Positions 34,301 through 42,625 of a DNA stretch of 64,000 bases are shown piece by piece (the first letter of the stretch is position 1; each line of letters starts with the position of its first letter). Below the pieces are notes generated by a model. That model worked only from the letters and a program-made list of their open reading frames with translations, was not told the DNA's origin and did no database searches. The translations under genes and the position numbers were made by a program. Source of the stretch: Liquorilactobacillus sicerae (lineage in GTDB: Bacteria; Bacillota; Bacilli; Lactobacillales; Lactobacillaceae); NCBI RefSeq assembly GCF_029916425.1, contig NZ_JAHAVQ010000009.1:1-64000 (forward strand). The letters are read 5' to 3'.

Positions 34301-35439
34301 ACATCAGCATAAAATGTTGCCTGATCGATAACTTTTTTTTCACCATCACCTACATAATCGGCATAGGCTTTCTTTAAAGCCGACTTCTTTTTACTATTCG
34401 TAATATTGTTCATCAATTTTTTATAAAGCTTTAAGTGTGCTTTATGATCAGCATATTTTTGAATCATCGATTGCGACAGCATCATCCCATTGGGAACAAT
34501 CTGATTTAAAGTGACCTGTGAATACAAGTTCTGAATGATTACAGCGATACTCTGCTGATTGTCATCCATTAGTGGTAAAATTTTTTGCAACTCATCATCA
34601 ATATCTTCATCGTCAAACTTGATTTTCCATAGCTTTGGATCATCTACTTTAGCTCGAACAATTACATCTATTTTAGCTTTATAACCTAAGATTGCTTTCG
34701 TAATTTCGGTAGCAATACTCCGATGAATTTTATCAAATGTCTTATCTTTAATTTCAGCAGGAATTAATTTAGCAGTCTGACGCTGTTTATCCAACTTACG
34801 AGCTGAGGTGTCCAGCAACAACTTTCCAACTTGATTAGCTTTAGTAATATCAATTGTAAACGGCCATTCCGAATCGATATTGGAATAAAGATCATTTAAT
34901 TTAACAAACTGATCTTTAAATCCTATATTTGATGACTTAAAGGAATCAACTGGCGTGGAATTTAAAAAGTTGCCGCGGTATTTGATGATGTGGTGCATCG
35001 CTAGATAGATCATCCTAATATCAAACTTCTTGTCCTCACTCATTAATGCATTGCGCAGATGGTAAATAGTCGGATAAGCTTCATGATACTTCTGATCTGT
35101 CAAATCAGAGAATAGCATTGATTCCTTAAATGGCTTCCGAGAATCTTTGGGCGACAGATTGGATTCCTTCATCCTAGCAAAAAAATTTGGATCAATTGGC
35201 GTGATGTACTGATCAAAAATACCTTCCAATAACTTCAATCGCCACTTTCTGCGGTTTAATCGTCGCCGCGTTGTTCGAAAACTTCTACGTTCTGCAGCAG
35301 ACTGTCCTTCTTGGAATAATCGAGTTCCAATCGCCATCTTTCCTTTTACCCGCCTGATTTTCCCCTGATCATCCATTACTACCCAACCAATTGATGATGT
35401 CCCGATATCGAGACCAATGCTGTAATCTTTTACTTTCAT
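31327..35439 (-). CDS. cas9: Cas9, type II-A RNA-guided DNA endonuclease
   Basis: A 1370-residue Cas9, the usual length for subtype II-A. RuvC-I Asp11 is in IGLDIGTSSIGW, the Arg-rich bridge helix RSFRTTRRRLNRRKWRL is near residue 52, RuvC-II Glu771 is in IEFTRSEDRNPRR, the HNH catalytic His856 is in YDIDHILPQAF, and RuvC-III Asp992 is in YHHAFDAYLTAFLG. All nuclease residues are present, so it should be active. The C-terminal part (about 1110-1370) is the PAM-interacting region; the PAM cannot be read from it. Start ATG at 35439 with TTGGAGGGCG upstream. It shares a terminator with the tracrRNA gene running towards it. Confidence 0.98.
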   Translation of the reverse strand: MKVKDYSIGLDIGTSSIGWVVMDDQGKIRRVKGKMAIGTRLFQEGQSAAERRSFRTTRRRLNRRKWRLKLLEGIFDQYITPIDPNFFARMKESNLSPKDSRKPFKESMLFSDLTDQKYHEAYPTIYHLRNALMSEDKKFDIRMIYLAMHHIIKYRGNFLNSTPVDSFKSSNIGFKDQFVKLNDLYSNIDSEWPFTIDITKANQVGKLLLDTSARKLDKQRQTAKLIPAEIKDKTFDKIHRSIATEITKAILGYKAKIDVIVRAKVDDPKLWKIKFDDEDIDDELQKILPLMDDNQQSIAVIIQNLYSQVTLNQIVPNGMMLSQSMIQKYADHKAHLKLYKKLMNNITNSKKKSALKKAYADYVGDGEKKVIDQATFYADVKKNLDNSDESHQIQDLIDAETFMPKQRTSQNGVIPHQLHQRELDEIIENQSKYYPWLAEKNPNKRDRFKAKYKIDELVAFRIPYYVGPLITVEDQNKSGQNTFAWMVRKKGGQITPWNFENKIDRKESANRFIKRMTTKDSYLIGEDVLPDQSLLYEKFKVLNELNMLKVNDKRISVALKQDIYRDLFERYKNITVKKLQNYLKVHLSLPVLPQISGLSDSNRFNNNLGTYNDFTKLFGQKVDDPDLQDDFEKIVEWSTVFEDRKILQEKLDEIEWLTTKQKESIVTQRYTGWGRLSKKLLTEIVNSDGERIIDVLWNTNKNFMQIQTDEGFAKQIYEANATQVRSTNVEDVLADAYTSPQNKKAIRQVVKVVDDIQRAVGGVPPKFISIEFTRSEDRNPRRTISRQRQLEKMFKETAKRLVKAMNPELISELDKVSKGKRGLTDRLYLYFTQLGKDMYTGDPINIDEISNYDIDHILPQAFIKDDSLDNRVLVHKAVNNGKSDNVPIKLFGSKMRSFWDQLAENQLISKRKLKNLQTDPDTINKYTMHGFIHRQLVETSQVIKLVANILGEKYRNVNTKIIEIPAKMNHQMRDEFGFIKNREINDYHHAFDAYLTAFLGRYLYHRYIKLRPYFVYGDFKKFSENKVTMRNFNFLHDLADENQQRISDIETGEVIWDRNTSLKELRRVYHFKFMLVSQEVYTQRGAMFNRTIYRASEAKKRKLIPIKAGKNVDDYGGYSGSTDAYMAITRIHGKKNDIYRVVGVPTRALRRLTNAASKGHESYMNELKMVLTPKFTKEKKNRKTGEIIRIVENFDIVLGRVMYRQLVIEGDKKFMLGSSTYQYNAKQLVLSDKSVKTLAGRAKLDEKRESTDYDAVYDEILSKVDKYFSLYDKNSFRVGLRNGAEQFHRLPNHNQYEGNKKIHSGKREILNEILKGLHANPSSGKLKEIGISTPFGQIQGKNGTKLSGDALIVYQSPTGLFERRISLKDL

Positions 35440-35733
35440 GAAATGACGCCCTCCAATATGTTAGTCAATATTCATTAAAATACTGCTATATTAATAATAG
35501 CTTACCAAAAGAATTACTGAAACCTTTTTTCGTTAAAATTTTATGTCAATATCAAATTTTGCTTAATTTTTCCAATGCCTAATCGGAAAATGATCAACTG
35601 GTATTTCGATATTTACAACCCAACCAATTCTTTTAAAACTTTCATTTTATTCTGCCTCCAATAAAACAAAACTTTTTAAATTTCTCAAAACACAATCAAT
35701 GACTTAAAAAAATCAAAATAAGAATATCATTTT

Positions 35734-36486
35734 TTAAATTTCCAGATCCTTAATGTCCTGTTTCAAATTTGTGAGACTAATTTGTCCAGGAGCTGATACT
35801 TGACCAACAGCTCCAAAAGTAACCGCCGATCCAAATATCTGACCTGAAATCCGACTAATCTTACCAATATCTCCCATTGACATTGTAATTAAAGGAATTT
35901 CCAGGGCTTTATGAGCAATGTATGTTGCTTCCAATAAATTTAAAACATCTTCAACATTTTGTGGCATTACCGCAATTTTAGCGATATCCGCACCGCTTGC
36001 TGCCATTAAATGAAGTCTGCTTATCATTTCGAACTTTGCTGGTGTTTTTTTAAAATTGTGATTGCTCATGATCACATGAATTCCTTTCGCATGAGCCAAA
36101 TTTAAAAGTTTGCTGATCTCAGATTTATCATGGAACAGTTCGACGTCTATTAGATCTGACAACTCATTTGTGACAACATAACTGCATATTTTAAAATAAT
36201 CGGTATCTGAAAGCTCTTGATTTCCACCTTCATTTTTAGTTCGGAAAGTAATTAATAAAACGATGTTACCTAAAATCTTCCGTAAATCACTGGCTAACTT
36301 TTTCAACTTATCTTTGGCAAATAAATCTTCAAAGAAATCGATTCGCCATTCGACAAGATCCGGCCGATTTTCAACTATTTTTCTTGCTTGGTTAATGATT
36401 TCTGTGGCATTTTTTCCTGTTATCGGGACAGCAATTTTGGGTGTTCCCTCACCAATCGTAATATCTCTAATTTTTAATTTCTTCAT
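35734..36486 (-). CDS. aroD: Type I 3-dehydroquinate dehydratase
   Basis: A 250-residue class I dehydroquinase that converts 3-dehydroquinate to 3-dehydroshikimate by a Schiff base. Visible are DLVEWRIDFFED near residue 46, LITFRTKNEGG near 80, the catalytic His in VIMSNHNFKKTP near 143, the Schiff-base Lys in GADIAKIAVMP near 170, and SMGDIGKISRISGQIFGSAVTFG. I chose the ATG at 36486 with GGAGG eight bases upstream; the TTG at 36501 overlaps that site. No other shikimate gene is nearby, so this may be part of quinate/shikimate use or an isolated copy. Confidence 0.9.
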   Translation of the reverse strand: MKKLKIRDITIGEGTPKIAVPITGKNATEIINQARKIVENRPDLVEWRIDFFEDLFAKDKLKKLASDLRKILGNIVLLITFRTKNEGGNQELSDTDYFKICSYVVTNELSDLIDVELFHDKSEISKLLNLAHAKGIHVIMSNHNFKKTPAKFEMISRLHLMAASGADIAKIAVMPQNVEDVLNLLEATYIAHKALEIPLITMSMGDIGKISRISGQIFGSAVTFGAVGQVSAPGQISLTNLKQDIKDLEI

Positions 36487-36727
36487 AAAATCAACCTCCA
36501 ATTAAGCCCTTTTAAAATTAGCTCCACGCATCTTCAACTTTCTAATAGCTTTGATTGTTTTTCCTGCTTGCCATTGTCAGCATTAAAAGCCAAATAAATA
36601 TAGTTCAAACTCAATTTAGCAAAAGCATTGTTGACGACGCCGAATGTCTAAGTATGTCCTTATGTATTTATTATAGATAGTATTATAGTATATACTTAGC
36701 CAAAAAAAAGAAACGAGGTATTCTAAG

Positions 36728-36898
36728 ATGAACAAAATCGAAAATAGATCTGATGGTTCAATTGTTTATCAGCCGGTTAAACAGCAAAATATTTTTGATA
36801 ATCCTGACTGGCTGAAATATGATTACCAAAAAGACTTGATGATGGATCCTGAAGTACAACCACTTGATCCAGTTGGAAAGGAACAGCTAGAAGAATAA
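36728..36898 (+). CDS. Small acidic protein of unknown function (56 aa)
   Basis: A 56-codon ORF beginning MNKIENRSDGSIVYQPVKQQ, with ACGAGG ten bases before its ATG. The C-terminal half is rich in Asp/Glu and holds KYDYQKDLMMDPEVQPLDPVG. No signal peptide or membrane helix is visible. TA-rich sequence around 36670-36700 could hold a promoter, and a strong hairpin follows at 37089. It is too short to be certain, and no family is recognised. Confidence 0.5.
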   Translation: MNKIENRSDGSIVYQPVKQQNIFDNPDWLKYDYQKDLMMDPEVQPLDPVGKEQLEE

Positions 36899-37088
36899 GA
36901 CTTCTAGCACAAAAAAATTTTGTTGCTAAAAGTGCCCTACATCCCATTTATCTTATTACCAAAGCTAATTACTATCTTTCACCTTCCGCTACTAAATTTA
37001 AAACTTTTTCAGAACAATATTGTCAAAAAAACTTTTTGACAATCTAACACAAATTATTTATATGTCTTTCAATTTACTAATACAAACT

Positions 37089-37140
37089 AGCTAATAAAGA
37101 CGATCAGCCTAAATTTTTAGGTTGATCGTCTTTATTAGCT
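37089..37140. terminator. Long bidirectional terminator hairpin
   Basis: AGCTAATAAAGACGATCA pairs with TGATCGTCTTTATTAGCT, and the stem continues with CCT/AGG, giving about 22 paired bases around an approximately 8-base loop. Genes converge on it from both sides. It is unusually long for a simple terminator. Confidence 0.75.
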
Positions 37141-37159
37141 TTAACCTTTCAACATTTTT

Positions 37160-38119
37160 TTACCCAACTACATTTTCTGGCTTGCCATTCAAGAAGGCTT
37201 GCACGTTATTAACCGCAATCTGCATGCATCTTTGCCGAGCAGCAGTCGGTGCCCAGGCAATATGTGGCGTCAAATAAGCATTCTTGGCCGTTAAGAGCGG
37301 ATTATCAGCTTTAATTGGTTCTTCTGAGACTACATCGGCTCCTAAAGCATAAATTTTGCCAGCATTCAGTCCATCAGCGACTGCTTGCTCATCCAAAAGA
37401 CCACCGCGTGCAGTATTCAGCAAAATTACCCCAGGTTTCATTTTTTCAATGGCGGATTTGTTGATCATCCCCGCCGTCTCGGCTGTCTGCGGCACATGCA
37501 GGCTGATAATATCGGCTTGCACGTACAATTCATCCAATGACACTTGTTTAAGCCAGGGTTCGGTGAATTTTTTGGGACGATGATTATAAAAAATAACCTT
37601 CATCCCAAAAGCATGTGCCAACTTCGCTGTAGCTTGAGCGATATTGCCAAAACCGATCATGCCAAAGGTTTTACCGGTCAGTGAAATCAGCGGTTTTTTC
37701 CAAAAAGTAAAACTATCTGTATCCGTCCATTCTCCTTGACTAACAGCTGTTGCGTGCATCCCAACCAAATTGGTAATTTCCAGCAATAGTGCGAGCGTAT
37801 GCTGAGCTACCTCATGAGTACTATAACTTGGCACGTTAGTAACAATAATTCCTTTTTCTTTAGCAACGGCCGTATCAACCACATTATAGCCGGTTGCCAG
37901 TACTCCGATGTATTTAATATTTGGCGCACTTTCGATGACCTGTCGATCAAGTAAAGTCTTATTGGTCAAAACCAGTTCGGCATCCCCGATCCGCTCGAGA
38001 ATCAACTGGTCATCTTCTTCAGTCAGATCATAAGTCTTAAAATCACCTAGCTGTTCAAACCCAGCCCAGCTCAAATCACCCGGGTTTAAGCCATATCCAT
38101 CTAAGTCAACGATTCTCAT
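37160..38119 (-). CDS. D-2-hydroxyacid dehydrogenase (NAD-dependent)
   Basis: A 319-residue D-isomer-specific 2-hydroxyacid dehydrogenase, reducing 2-oxo acids such as hydroxypyruvate or glyoxylate. The NAD-binding motif is GMIGFGNIAQATAKLAHAFGMKV near residue 150; the substrate Arg is in LLNTARGGLLDEQAVADGL near 233, the Glu in SEEPIKADNPLL, and the catalytic His in LTPHIAWAP near 284. It resembles glycerate dehydrogenases more than the long-chain D-lactate dehydrogenases. I chose the ATG at 38119, six bases after GGAGGG. It is monocistronic. Confidence 0.88.
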   Translation of the reverse strand: MRIVDLDGYGLNPGDLSWAGFEQLGDFKTYDLTEEDDQLILERIGDAELVLTNKTLLDRQVIESAPNIKYIGVLATGYNVVDTAVAKEKGIIVTNVPSYSTHEVAQHTLALLLEITNLVGMHATAVSQGEWTDTDSFTFWKKPLISLTGKTFGMIGFGNIAQATAKLAHAFGMKVIFYNHRPKKFTEPWLKQVSLDELYVQADIISLHVPQTAETAGMINKSAIEKMKPGVILLNTARGGLLDEQAVADGLNAGKIYALGADVVSEEPIKADNPLLTAKNAYLTPHIAWAPTAARQRCMQIAVNNVQAFLNGKPENVVG

Positions 38120-38284
38120 CAAATTCCCTCCAGTTTTAAATTAGCCTTCTTTCAACTAACCGCAGTCAATTAAAATTGCTATTTGACAGTTTAAAAATAG
38201 TATAAAACAAAAAGCCAGGACAACAAACTGGCTTGGCTTTCAAAAAAATTAATTTAGACACTCTTAACTTCAGATTCCAATCAA

Positions 38285-38920
38285 TCAGTTACGCCGTTGA
38301 ATATAGCGGTTAGCACGCCCCAATAATTCAGCTACCCCAAAATTGATTGCTAAAATTAGAACTAGCCACAAAAACGTAGTCCAAACTGACTGCTGCTTGA
38401 CCATTAAAAATGGATATGGTCCCCGAATTACTCCAAGAATATTTAAAGTTATTGTAACCAAGCCATACAAAATCGTAGGCAGCATAACTTCTCCGGCGGC
38501 TTTCAGGCTCAAAACAAAGTGATCATTGAACAAAATAAATGAGCTGATGGCTAATAGCGGCGTCAGTAAATGATTAAAAATCATCGGTCCAGTCAGTAGC
38601 ATTGCTTGATACCCCTTCAGTCCGCCCATCATTGGTCCCAAGACTAAAACTACGATTAAAAAAGTCAACGTTAGACAACAAGTTGCTAAGTAACTTAATT
38701 TGCTCAGCAGCTGCTCACTGAAAAGATGATCATGCCAAAATGAAACGACCCAAGCTGCTAGGCTTAAGAGACTAACGATTAGATTCAGCAGATTGCTGTC
38801 AATCGTATACATCAAGAAAGCACCATTTCCCTGTGAACTAATACTAAGTCCAATTCCAATTGATCCAGAAATTGCCATTAAAAATGTAAATCCAATTCGC
38901 CATGCCGCTTTTTTTGTCAT
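38285..38920 (-). CDS. Pr6Pr-like integral membrane protein
   Basis: A 211-residue protein with six predicted transmembrane helices. Segments such as FLMYTIDSNLLNLIVSL near residue 37 (the family TxxSN-like motif), GPMIFNHLLTPLLAISSFILF and a C-terminal GVIRGPYPFLMVKQQSVW recall the Pr6Pr / FAR-17a-like membrane family. Function in lactobacilli is unknown. Start ATG at 38920, ribosome binding site weak (GGAAAG). It stands alone. Confidence 0.7.
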   Translation of the reverse strand: MTKKAAWRIGFTFLMAISGSIGIGLSISSQGNGAFLMYTIDSNLLNLIVSLLSLAAWVVSFWHDHLFSEQLLSKLSYLATCCLTLTFLIVVLVLGPMMGGLKGYQAMLLTGPMIFNHLLTPLLAISSFILFNDHFVLSLKAAGEVMLPTILYGLVTITLNILGVIRGPYPFLMVKQQSVWTTFLWLVLILAINFGVAELLGRANRYIQRRN

Positions 38921-39039
38921 GCTGTCACTTTCCTATTCTAATTTTTGCCAAAAATTTTGATGGGCGTGCTCTTAAGCAATACTGGAAATTATTAGTAAAA
39001 GATTCCGCTGAAATAGACTATCAGCATTACTCCAAACAG
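38921..39039. other. Non-coding stretch before the ISL3 remnant
   Basis: AT-rich bases with no ORF that I can support. It should hold the minus-strand promoter of the Pr6Pr-like gene. Confidence 0.4.
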
Positions 39040-39352
39040 ATCAATTTTCAAACCAAGAATTAGGCTGTTAATCGCTTGCTGAACATGTCTGATGAACTAA
39101 AAAAGCTCATAATTATTACCAACAGTCACTAATGTCATTCATCATCAAAATACTGAATCTCTAATAATAGATACCTGAGCCTAATCGGACACTAGGTAAA
39201 CATCAGGCTGAAATCATTAACAGTTTCAAGGTAATGTTTTCAGTTGGACCTATCGAAGGAATCAATTGCAAAATCCAAGCACTTAAAAAGATCTATTACA
39301 GATTAAAAAATATGGACCATTTTTATGCCAGAACTCTTTTAATTGTAAATAA
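39040..39352 (+). pseudogene. ISL3-family transposase, C-terminal remnant
   Basis: The plus-strand translation reads NMSDELKKL, then after a frame break HQAEIINSFKVMFSVGPIEGIN, KIQALKKIYYRLKNMDHFYARTLL. The SVGPIEGIN..IQALKKIYYRLKNMDHFYAR block matches the conserved end of ISL3 transposases (NGPLEGINNKIKxIKRxxYGYRNFxNFxxR), including the last catalytic Glu. The N-terminal three quarters are missing and stops interrupt the rest. An old insertion relic. Confidence 0.75.
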
Positions 39353-39429
39353 GCCCCCTATTCAGAGGTCTTCATGGCTCACCAATCTAATTTGATGAAG
39401 ATCCTTATATTATGCCTCCGTCTTTAACG

Positions 39430-39476
39430 GCTCTGCATGGGAAGTCCTGTATGCAGAGCTTTCTTTTTCTTTTTTA
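39430..39476 (+). terminator. Terminator hairpin downstream of the ISL3 remnant
   Basis: GCTCTGCAT and ATGCAGAGC form a 9-bp perfect stem, followed by TTTCTTTTTCTTTTTT on the plus strand. No intact plus-strand gene lies upstream, so it probably belonged to the lost gene or element. Confidence 0.7.
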
Positions 39477-39570
39477 TTGTAGCATGTATTTTTGAAGCTT
39501 TATACTATTAAACACGCAGATAACGTACTAACGCTTCTATATAAGCGTCTTCATGCCGAGCTACAAATAC

Positions 39571-40086
39571 TTATTTTTTTAATCGAATTAAATACATTAT
39601 GTACATACAAATTCCGAATCCAATCCCTTCAAAAATTGCAGTACAAATATTATTTATAGAACTGATCGATGTCCAAAAATTTTCATTTTGGGTGACCGTA
39701 TCAATTAATGCATTAAGAATATGCATTGTTACTCCAAAATAAATTCCTAATCCTATGCCTTTTCTGCGATACTTTTTCTTTTTTTCTAGATATTCACTTT
39801 TGTCGACCTCTACAGTATCTAATTTTTTCTTTCTCAAAAAATGAATAATTGAAAAAAGCGCTAAAAATGATACTGATAGATTTCCTGCAATGAGGAAGAC
39901 TGCAGCAGTTCTTGAATTGCTGACATATAATAATGCTGCAGCAAAGCCTGAAATTAACAAATACCACCAAGTAATTATAAAAGCAATATTTCCGAATTGA
40001 TCTAATTGTTCTTTTTTGTATTCATCCAGCAAACCCTCGATGCCATAAAAAAACTTTATCATTTTGCTTGTTATTTTTTTATTCAA
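39571..40086 (-). CDS. DUF3278 family membrane protein
   Basis: A 171-residue protein with four hydrophobic helices in two pairs (about residues 31-52, 59-83, 112-131 and 150-167), separated by a Lys-rich cytoplasmic stretch (FLRKKK...EYLEKKKKYRRKG). The N-terminus KFFYGIEGLLDEYKKEQLDQFGNIAF matches the DUF3278 family of lactobacilli, which typically follows a small XRE regulator, as here (4 bp gap). The function is unknown; the pairing resembles membrane partners of DNA-binding regulators. It has no obvious own promoter. Confidence 0.75.
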   Translation of the reverse strand: MNKKITSKMIKFFYGIEGLLDEYKKEQLDQFGNIAFIITWWYLLISGFAAALLYVSNSRTAAVFLIAGNLSVSFLALFSIIHFLRKKKLDTVEVDKSEYLEKKKKYRRKGIGLGIYFGVTMHILNALIDTVTQNENFWTSISSINNICTAIFEGIGFGICMYIMYLIRLKK

Positions 40087-40089
40087 TCT

Positions 40090-40290
40090 TTATTCCTCCC
40101 AAAAAAGTGTGTTTAAGTCACTGTCTAAAGCTTTAGCGATTTTGATACATAACGCTAGTGATGGGTTATACTTGTTATTCTCTATTAAGGTTATTGTTTG
40201 CCTTGTTACACCAGCTCTACGAGATAGTTCCATTTGGGAAAATCCTTTTTTCTTCCTTATGTCAACATGAACAGACCCTGATGAGGGCAC
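40090..40290 (-). CDS. Small XRE-family transcriptional regulator (N-terminus possibly disturbed)
   Basis: A compact helix-turn-helix protein: KKKGFSQMELSRRAGVTRQTITLIENNKYNPSLALCIKIAKALDSDLNTLFWEE, like the 65-70 residue regulators that precede DUF3278 genes. Normal relatives begin MxNxIxELRKKKG; here the frame reads SSGSVHVDIRKKKG and opens with a GTG at 40290 that has no ribosome binding site. The sequence before it seems foreign to the gene, so the first codons may have been replaced by a rearrangement. The helix-turn-helix itself is complete. Confidence 0.75.
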   Translation of the reverse strand: MPSSGSVHVDIRKKKGFSQMELSRRAGVTRQTITLIENNKYNPSLALCIKIAKALDSDLNTLFWEE

Positions 40291-40621
40291 TGAGAAAACG
40301 TCTAAAAAAAAACGGTTCCGTTCGTAAGATAGATAACGGAAATAAGGACGGGGGAAAAGCAGTAAAGTAACTTACAAATTTCCAGGACAATTCTTTAAAA
40401 TTATTGAGTAAAGTATCTTGAATCAATAGCTAAGTTCAGGCACCTTTTTATTTGAAATAAGCATAAACAACCCCTAACAGCTACCTTATAGATATTAAGG
40501 GCTATTGTTTCAACGTTTTCAAGAGGTTATTTGCATGGAAATGACCTCCAATAAGAATAGTTGTGCTTTGTATCTACATAGGATATACTTAAACCAAAAT
40601 AATAATTTAGGAGAGGAAAAT
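40291..40621. other. Intergenic region before mazEF
   Basis: 331 bases without a supported gene. Near 40590 a promoter for mazEF is expected, but I do not see a clean consensus pair. The open frame from 40505 that leads into mazE is an artefact of the missing stop codon. Confidence 0.4.
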
Positions 40622-40885
40622 ATGGAAATTATTAAAGAACAAACACGCTTAGCAAAGTGGGGAAACTCTAAAGCAGCTAGAATTCCTAGCCGGATTATTA
40701 AACAATTGAAATTAGATGATAACCAAGATATGACAATAACCATTGAAAATGGATCAATTGTTTTAACACCAATAAGAAAAAAGCCAACCAATATTCACGA
40801 ACTATTTAAGGACTGGCAAGACGACGGGAAACGTGATCACGAACTTGACTGGGGAAAGTCAGAAGGTAATGAACTTCAATGGTAA
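40622..40885 (+). CDS. mazE: MazE-type (AbrB-fold) antitoxin
   Basis: An 87-residue antitoxin. The N-terminal swapped-hairpin DNA-binding fold is clear (RLAKWGNSKAARIPSRIIKQLKLDDNQDMTITIENGSIVLTP), and the acidic C-terminal tail (ELFKDWQDDGKRDHELDWGKSEGNELQW) is the part that wraps the toxin. I chose the ATG at 40622 with TAGGAGAGG upstream. It overlaps mazF by 7 bp. Such pairs repress their own promoter as a complex. Confidence 0.9.
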   Translation: MEIIKEQTRLAKWGNSKAARIPSRIIKQLKLDDNQDMTITIENGSIVLTPIRKKPTNIHELFKDWQDDGKRDHELDWGKSEGNELQW

Positions 40886-41223
40886 GTCAAGGCAAAATAT
40901 TTTATGTTAACTTTAATCCAAGCCGTGGTCATGAACAGATCAATAGTCGGCCAGCCATTGCTCTAAGCAATGATCTAGTCTGTCAGACAAGTAACATGAC
41001 AATTGTGGCTCCAATTAGCAGTACTGAACGTAATTTCCCGATGTACCATCGACTAACTAGTAGCCAGACAATTCATGGAAAAGTATTGTTAGATCAAACT
41101 ATAGCCTTAGATTTGCAGGCAAGACATGTCACTGACGAAGTTATTGTTGATCATGTATCGCGTGAAGAATTAGAAGAAATAATCACTTTGTACAAACTAT
41201 TGTTTAGTATTGATGATGAATAA
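40879..41223 (+). CDS. mazF: MazF/PemK-type mRNA endoribonuclease toxin
   Basis: A 114-residue toxin. GKIFYVNFNPSRGHEQINSRPAIALSND at residues 5-32 holds the conserved RGHEQxxxRPAxxLS core with the catalytic Arg, and VAPISSTERNFPMYHRL the second conserved strand with the Thr/Ser. It cuts mRNA at short motifs and is held by MazE. The two genes are translationally coupled. An IS1380 remnant lies just downstream. Confidence 0.92.
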   Translation: MVSQGKIFYVNFNPSRGHEQINSRPAIALSNDLVCQTSNMTIVAPISSTERNFPMYHRLTSSQTIHGKVLLDQTIALDLQARHVTDEVIVDHVSREELEEIITLYKLLFSIDDE

Positions 41224-41261
41224 AAGAAGTCGTCTTTTGAATATAAAAATGAATTCCCATC

Positions 41262-42120
41262 AAACACATGCATCCCGCTTTTGGCAACGTTTTGGTAAAG
41301 GCGGCGTTAGCAACAGACTTTAAATCAGGCCTTGATCGATCGTGTTCGACTGTTAACCAACCAGACAGCCATGATTATCGATATTGCTTCGACTCACTCA
41401 GACACTTATGGCAACACTAACTACAACGCGCATTATGGTACTGAAGGATATCATCCATTACTGACAACTGATCAAGATGGTAACTTACTGAAAGCTGTCT
41501 TGCGTCCCGGGAATTCCTACACCAGCAAGGATGTAAAAGCTTTTTTAGCACCGCTATTAAAGCATTATCAAACCTCTGACATTCTGGTTCGCGGCGATAG
41601 TGGATTCGCCACGCCAGAAGTTTACGATGTCTGTGAAGCCGCCGATGTGTTTTACATTATTCGACTCAAACGCAATCGAAAACTGCAGCATCTAGCTGAA
41701 AAGTTCGTCAAGATCAGTGATCAAACCCAGTGGCGAGAAACCGAGACTCACTACTACTCTGAAATCTATCAATCAGCATCGTGGTTTAAGCCGCGGCAAA
41801 TCTATATTAAATCAAGAAGCGGTGAACTGCTCTTTTCACATGAATTTATCATCATAAATCTGACTAATTTAACGGCTGAAGCAGTCTTCAAACTGTATCA
41901 CAAACGCGGTCGAATGGAGAATTACATCAAAGAAGCTAAAGCAGGTTTCTTTTTCGATAAGACTGATAGTTCAACGTTTAATATCAACGCTGCCCGGATA
42001 ATGGTTAGTGTACTGGCTTATAATATTGTCAACGTATCCAGGCTATTGAATAACCGGCAAAATAAAAAAAATCTGTACAGCCAAGGGATAAGTGTACCCA
42101 AAAGTTCAAAGCAATTCTGA
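41262..42120 (+). pseudogene. IS1380-family transposase remnant
   Basis: The long open part (from 41332) has DIASTHSDTYGNTNYNAHYGTEGYHPLL, VRGDSGFATPEVYDVCE and HKRGRMENYIKEAKAGFFFDKTDSS, the DDE catalytic blocks of IS1380 transposases (D, D and the ENxIKEx Glu). Before it, SRFWQRFGKGGVSNRL is in another frame and ends at a stop, so the 5' part is frameshifted, and the first 100 or so residues are missing. Not functional. Confidence 0.85.
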
Positions 42121-42186
42121 GTTAGTTGGAAGATCTTACTAGCTAGAACTTATAAACATCGTATTTCAATAAAAGATAAAGACATA

Positions 42187-42228
42187 CCCGTCATTTTCGA
42201 AAAAACACGAAAACTGACGGGCTTTTTG
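42187..42228 (+). terminator. Terminator after the IS1380 remnant
   Basis: CCCGTCA and TGACGGG, with an inner TTTCG/CGAAA stem, are followed by CTTTTTG on the plus strand. Confidence 0.7.
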
Positions 42229-42232
42229 TGAA

Positions 42233-42520
42233 CTATGAATAGTTCAAGTGTATTGTAGACTCACGCATATGAATAATTTTATTTGCAATAGGTACCCGTT
42301 GTTGTTCTCCACCTAAAAGTTGTGCTGGGAAATTGTCAATTCGTTTTTCCAAACCAACTTTCTTTAGCACTGTAACAGGATTCAATGACTGATCAACAAT
42401 GTCAAGTGCCAACTCAACATTTTCTTTAGCTGTTAAATTAGCAACTAAATTGTAGAATTGAAAAACAAAGCCAATATCATTTCGATGATAATTGGTTCTT
42501 TGATACTCACTGAATATCAA
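42233..42520 (-). pseudogene. ABC transporter ATPase fragment (MacB/LolD-like)
   Basis: A 95-codon frame that keeps the Q-loop (GFVFQFYNLVANLTAKENVELAL) and a signature (LLGGEQQRVPIA), but Walker A, Walker B and the switch His are missing. The signature should read LSGGEQQRVAIA. It is an internal piece of an export-type ATPase such as those of bacteriocin or antimicrobial-peptide exporters, and cannot work. Confidence 0.8.
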
Positions 42521-42625
42521 AATATCGTTTATAAAGATGCTTTACTTGAATATAAGCCACAACATAGTTTATTCTCCTAAAAAACCGTTCTCTTTTACAA
42601 CAAATTTATTTGAAATTTCAAAAAG

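Noticed and set aside
40505-40621. Longer form of MazE starting at 40505
   Set aside because: The extension has no family likeness, and a strong ribosome binding site precedes the ATG at 40622.
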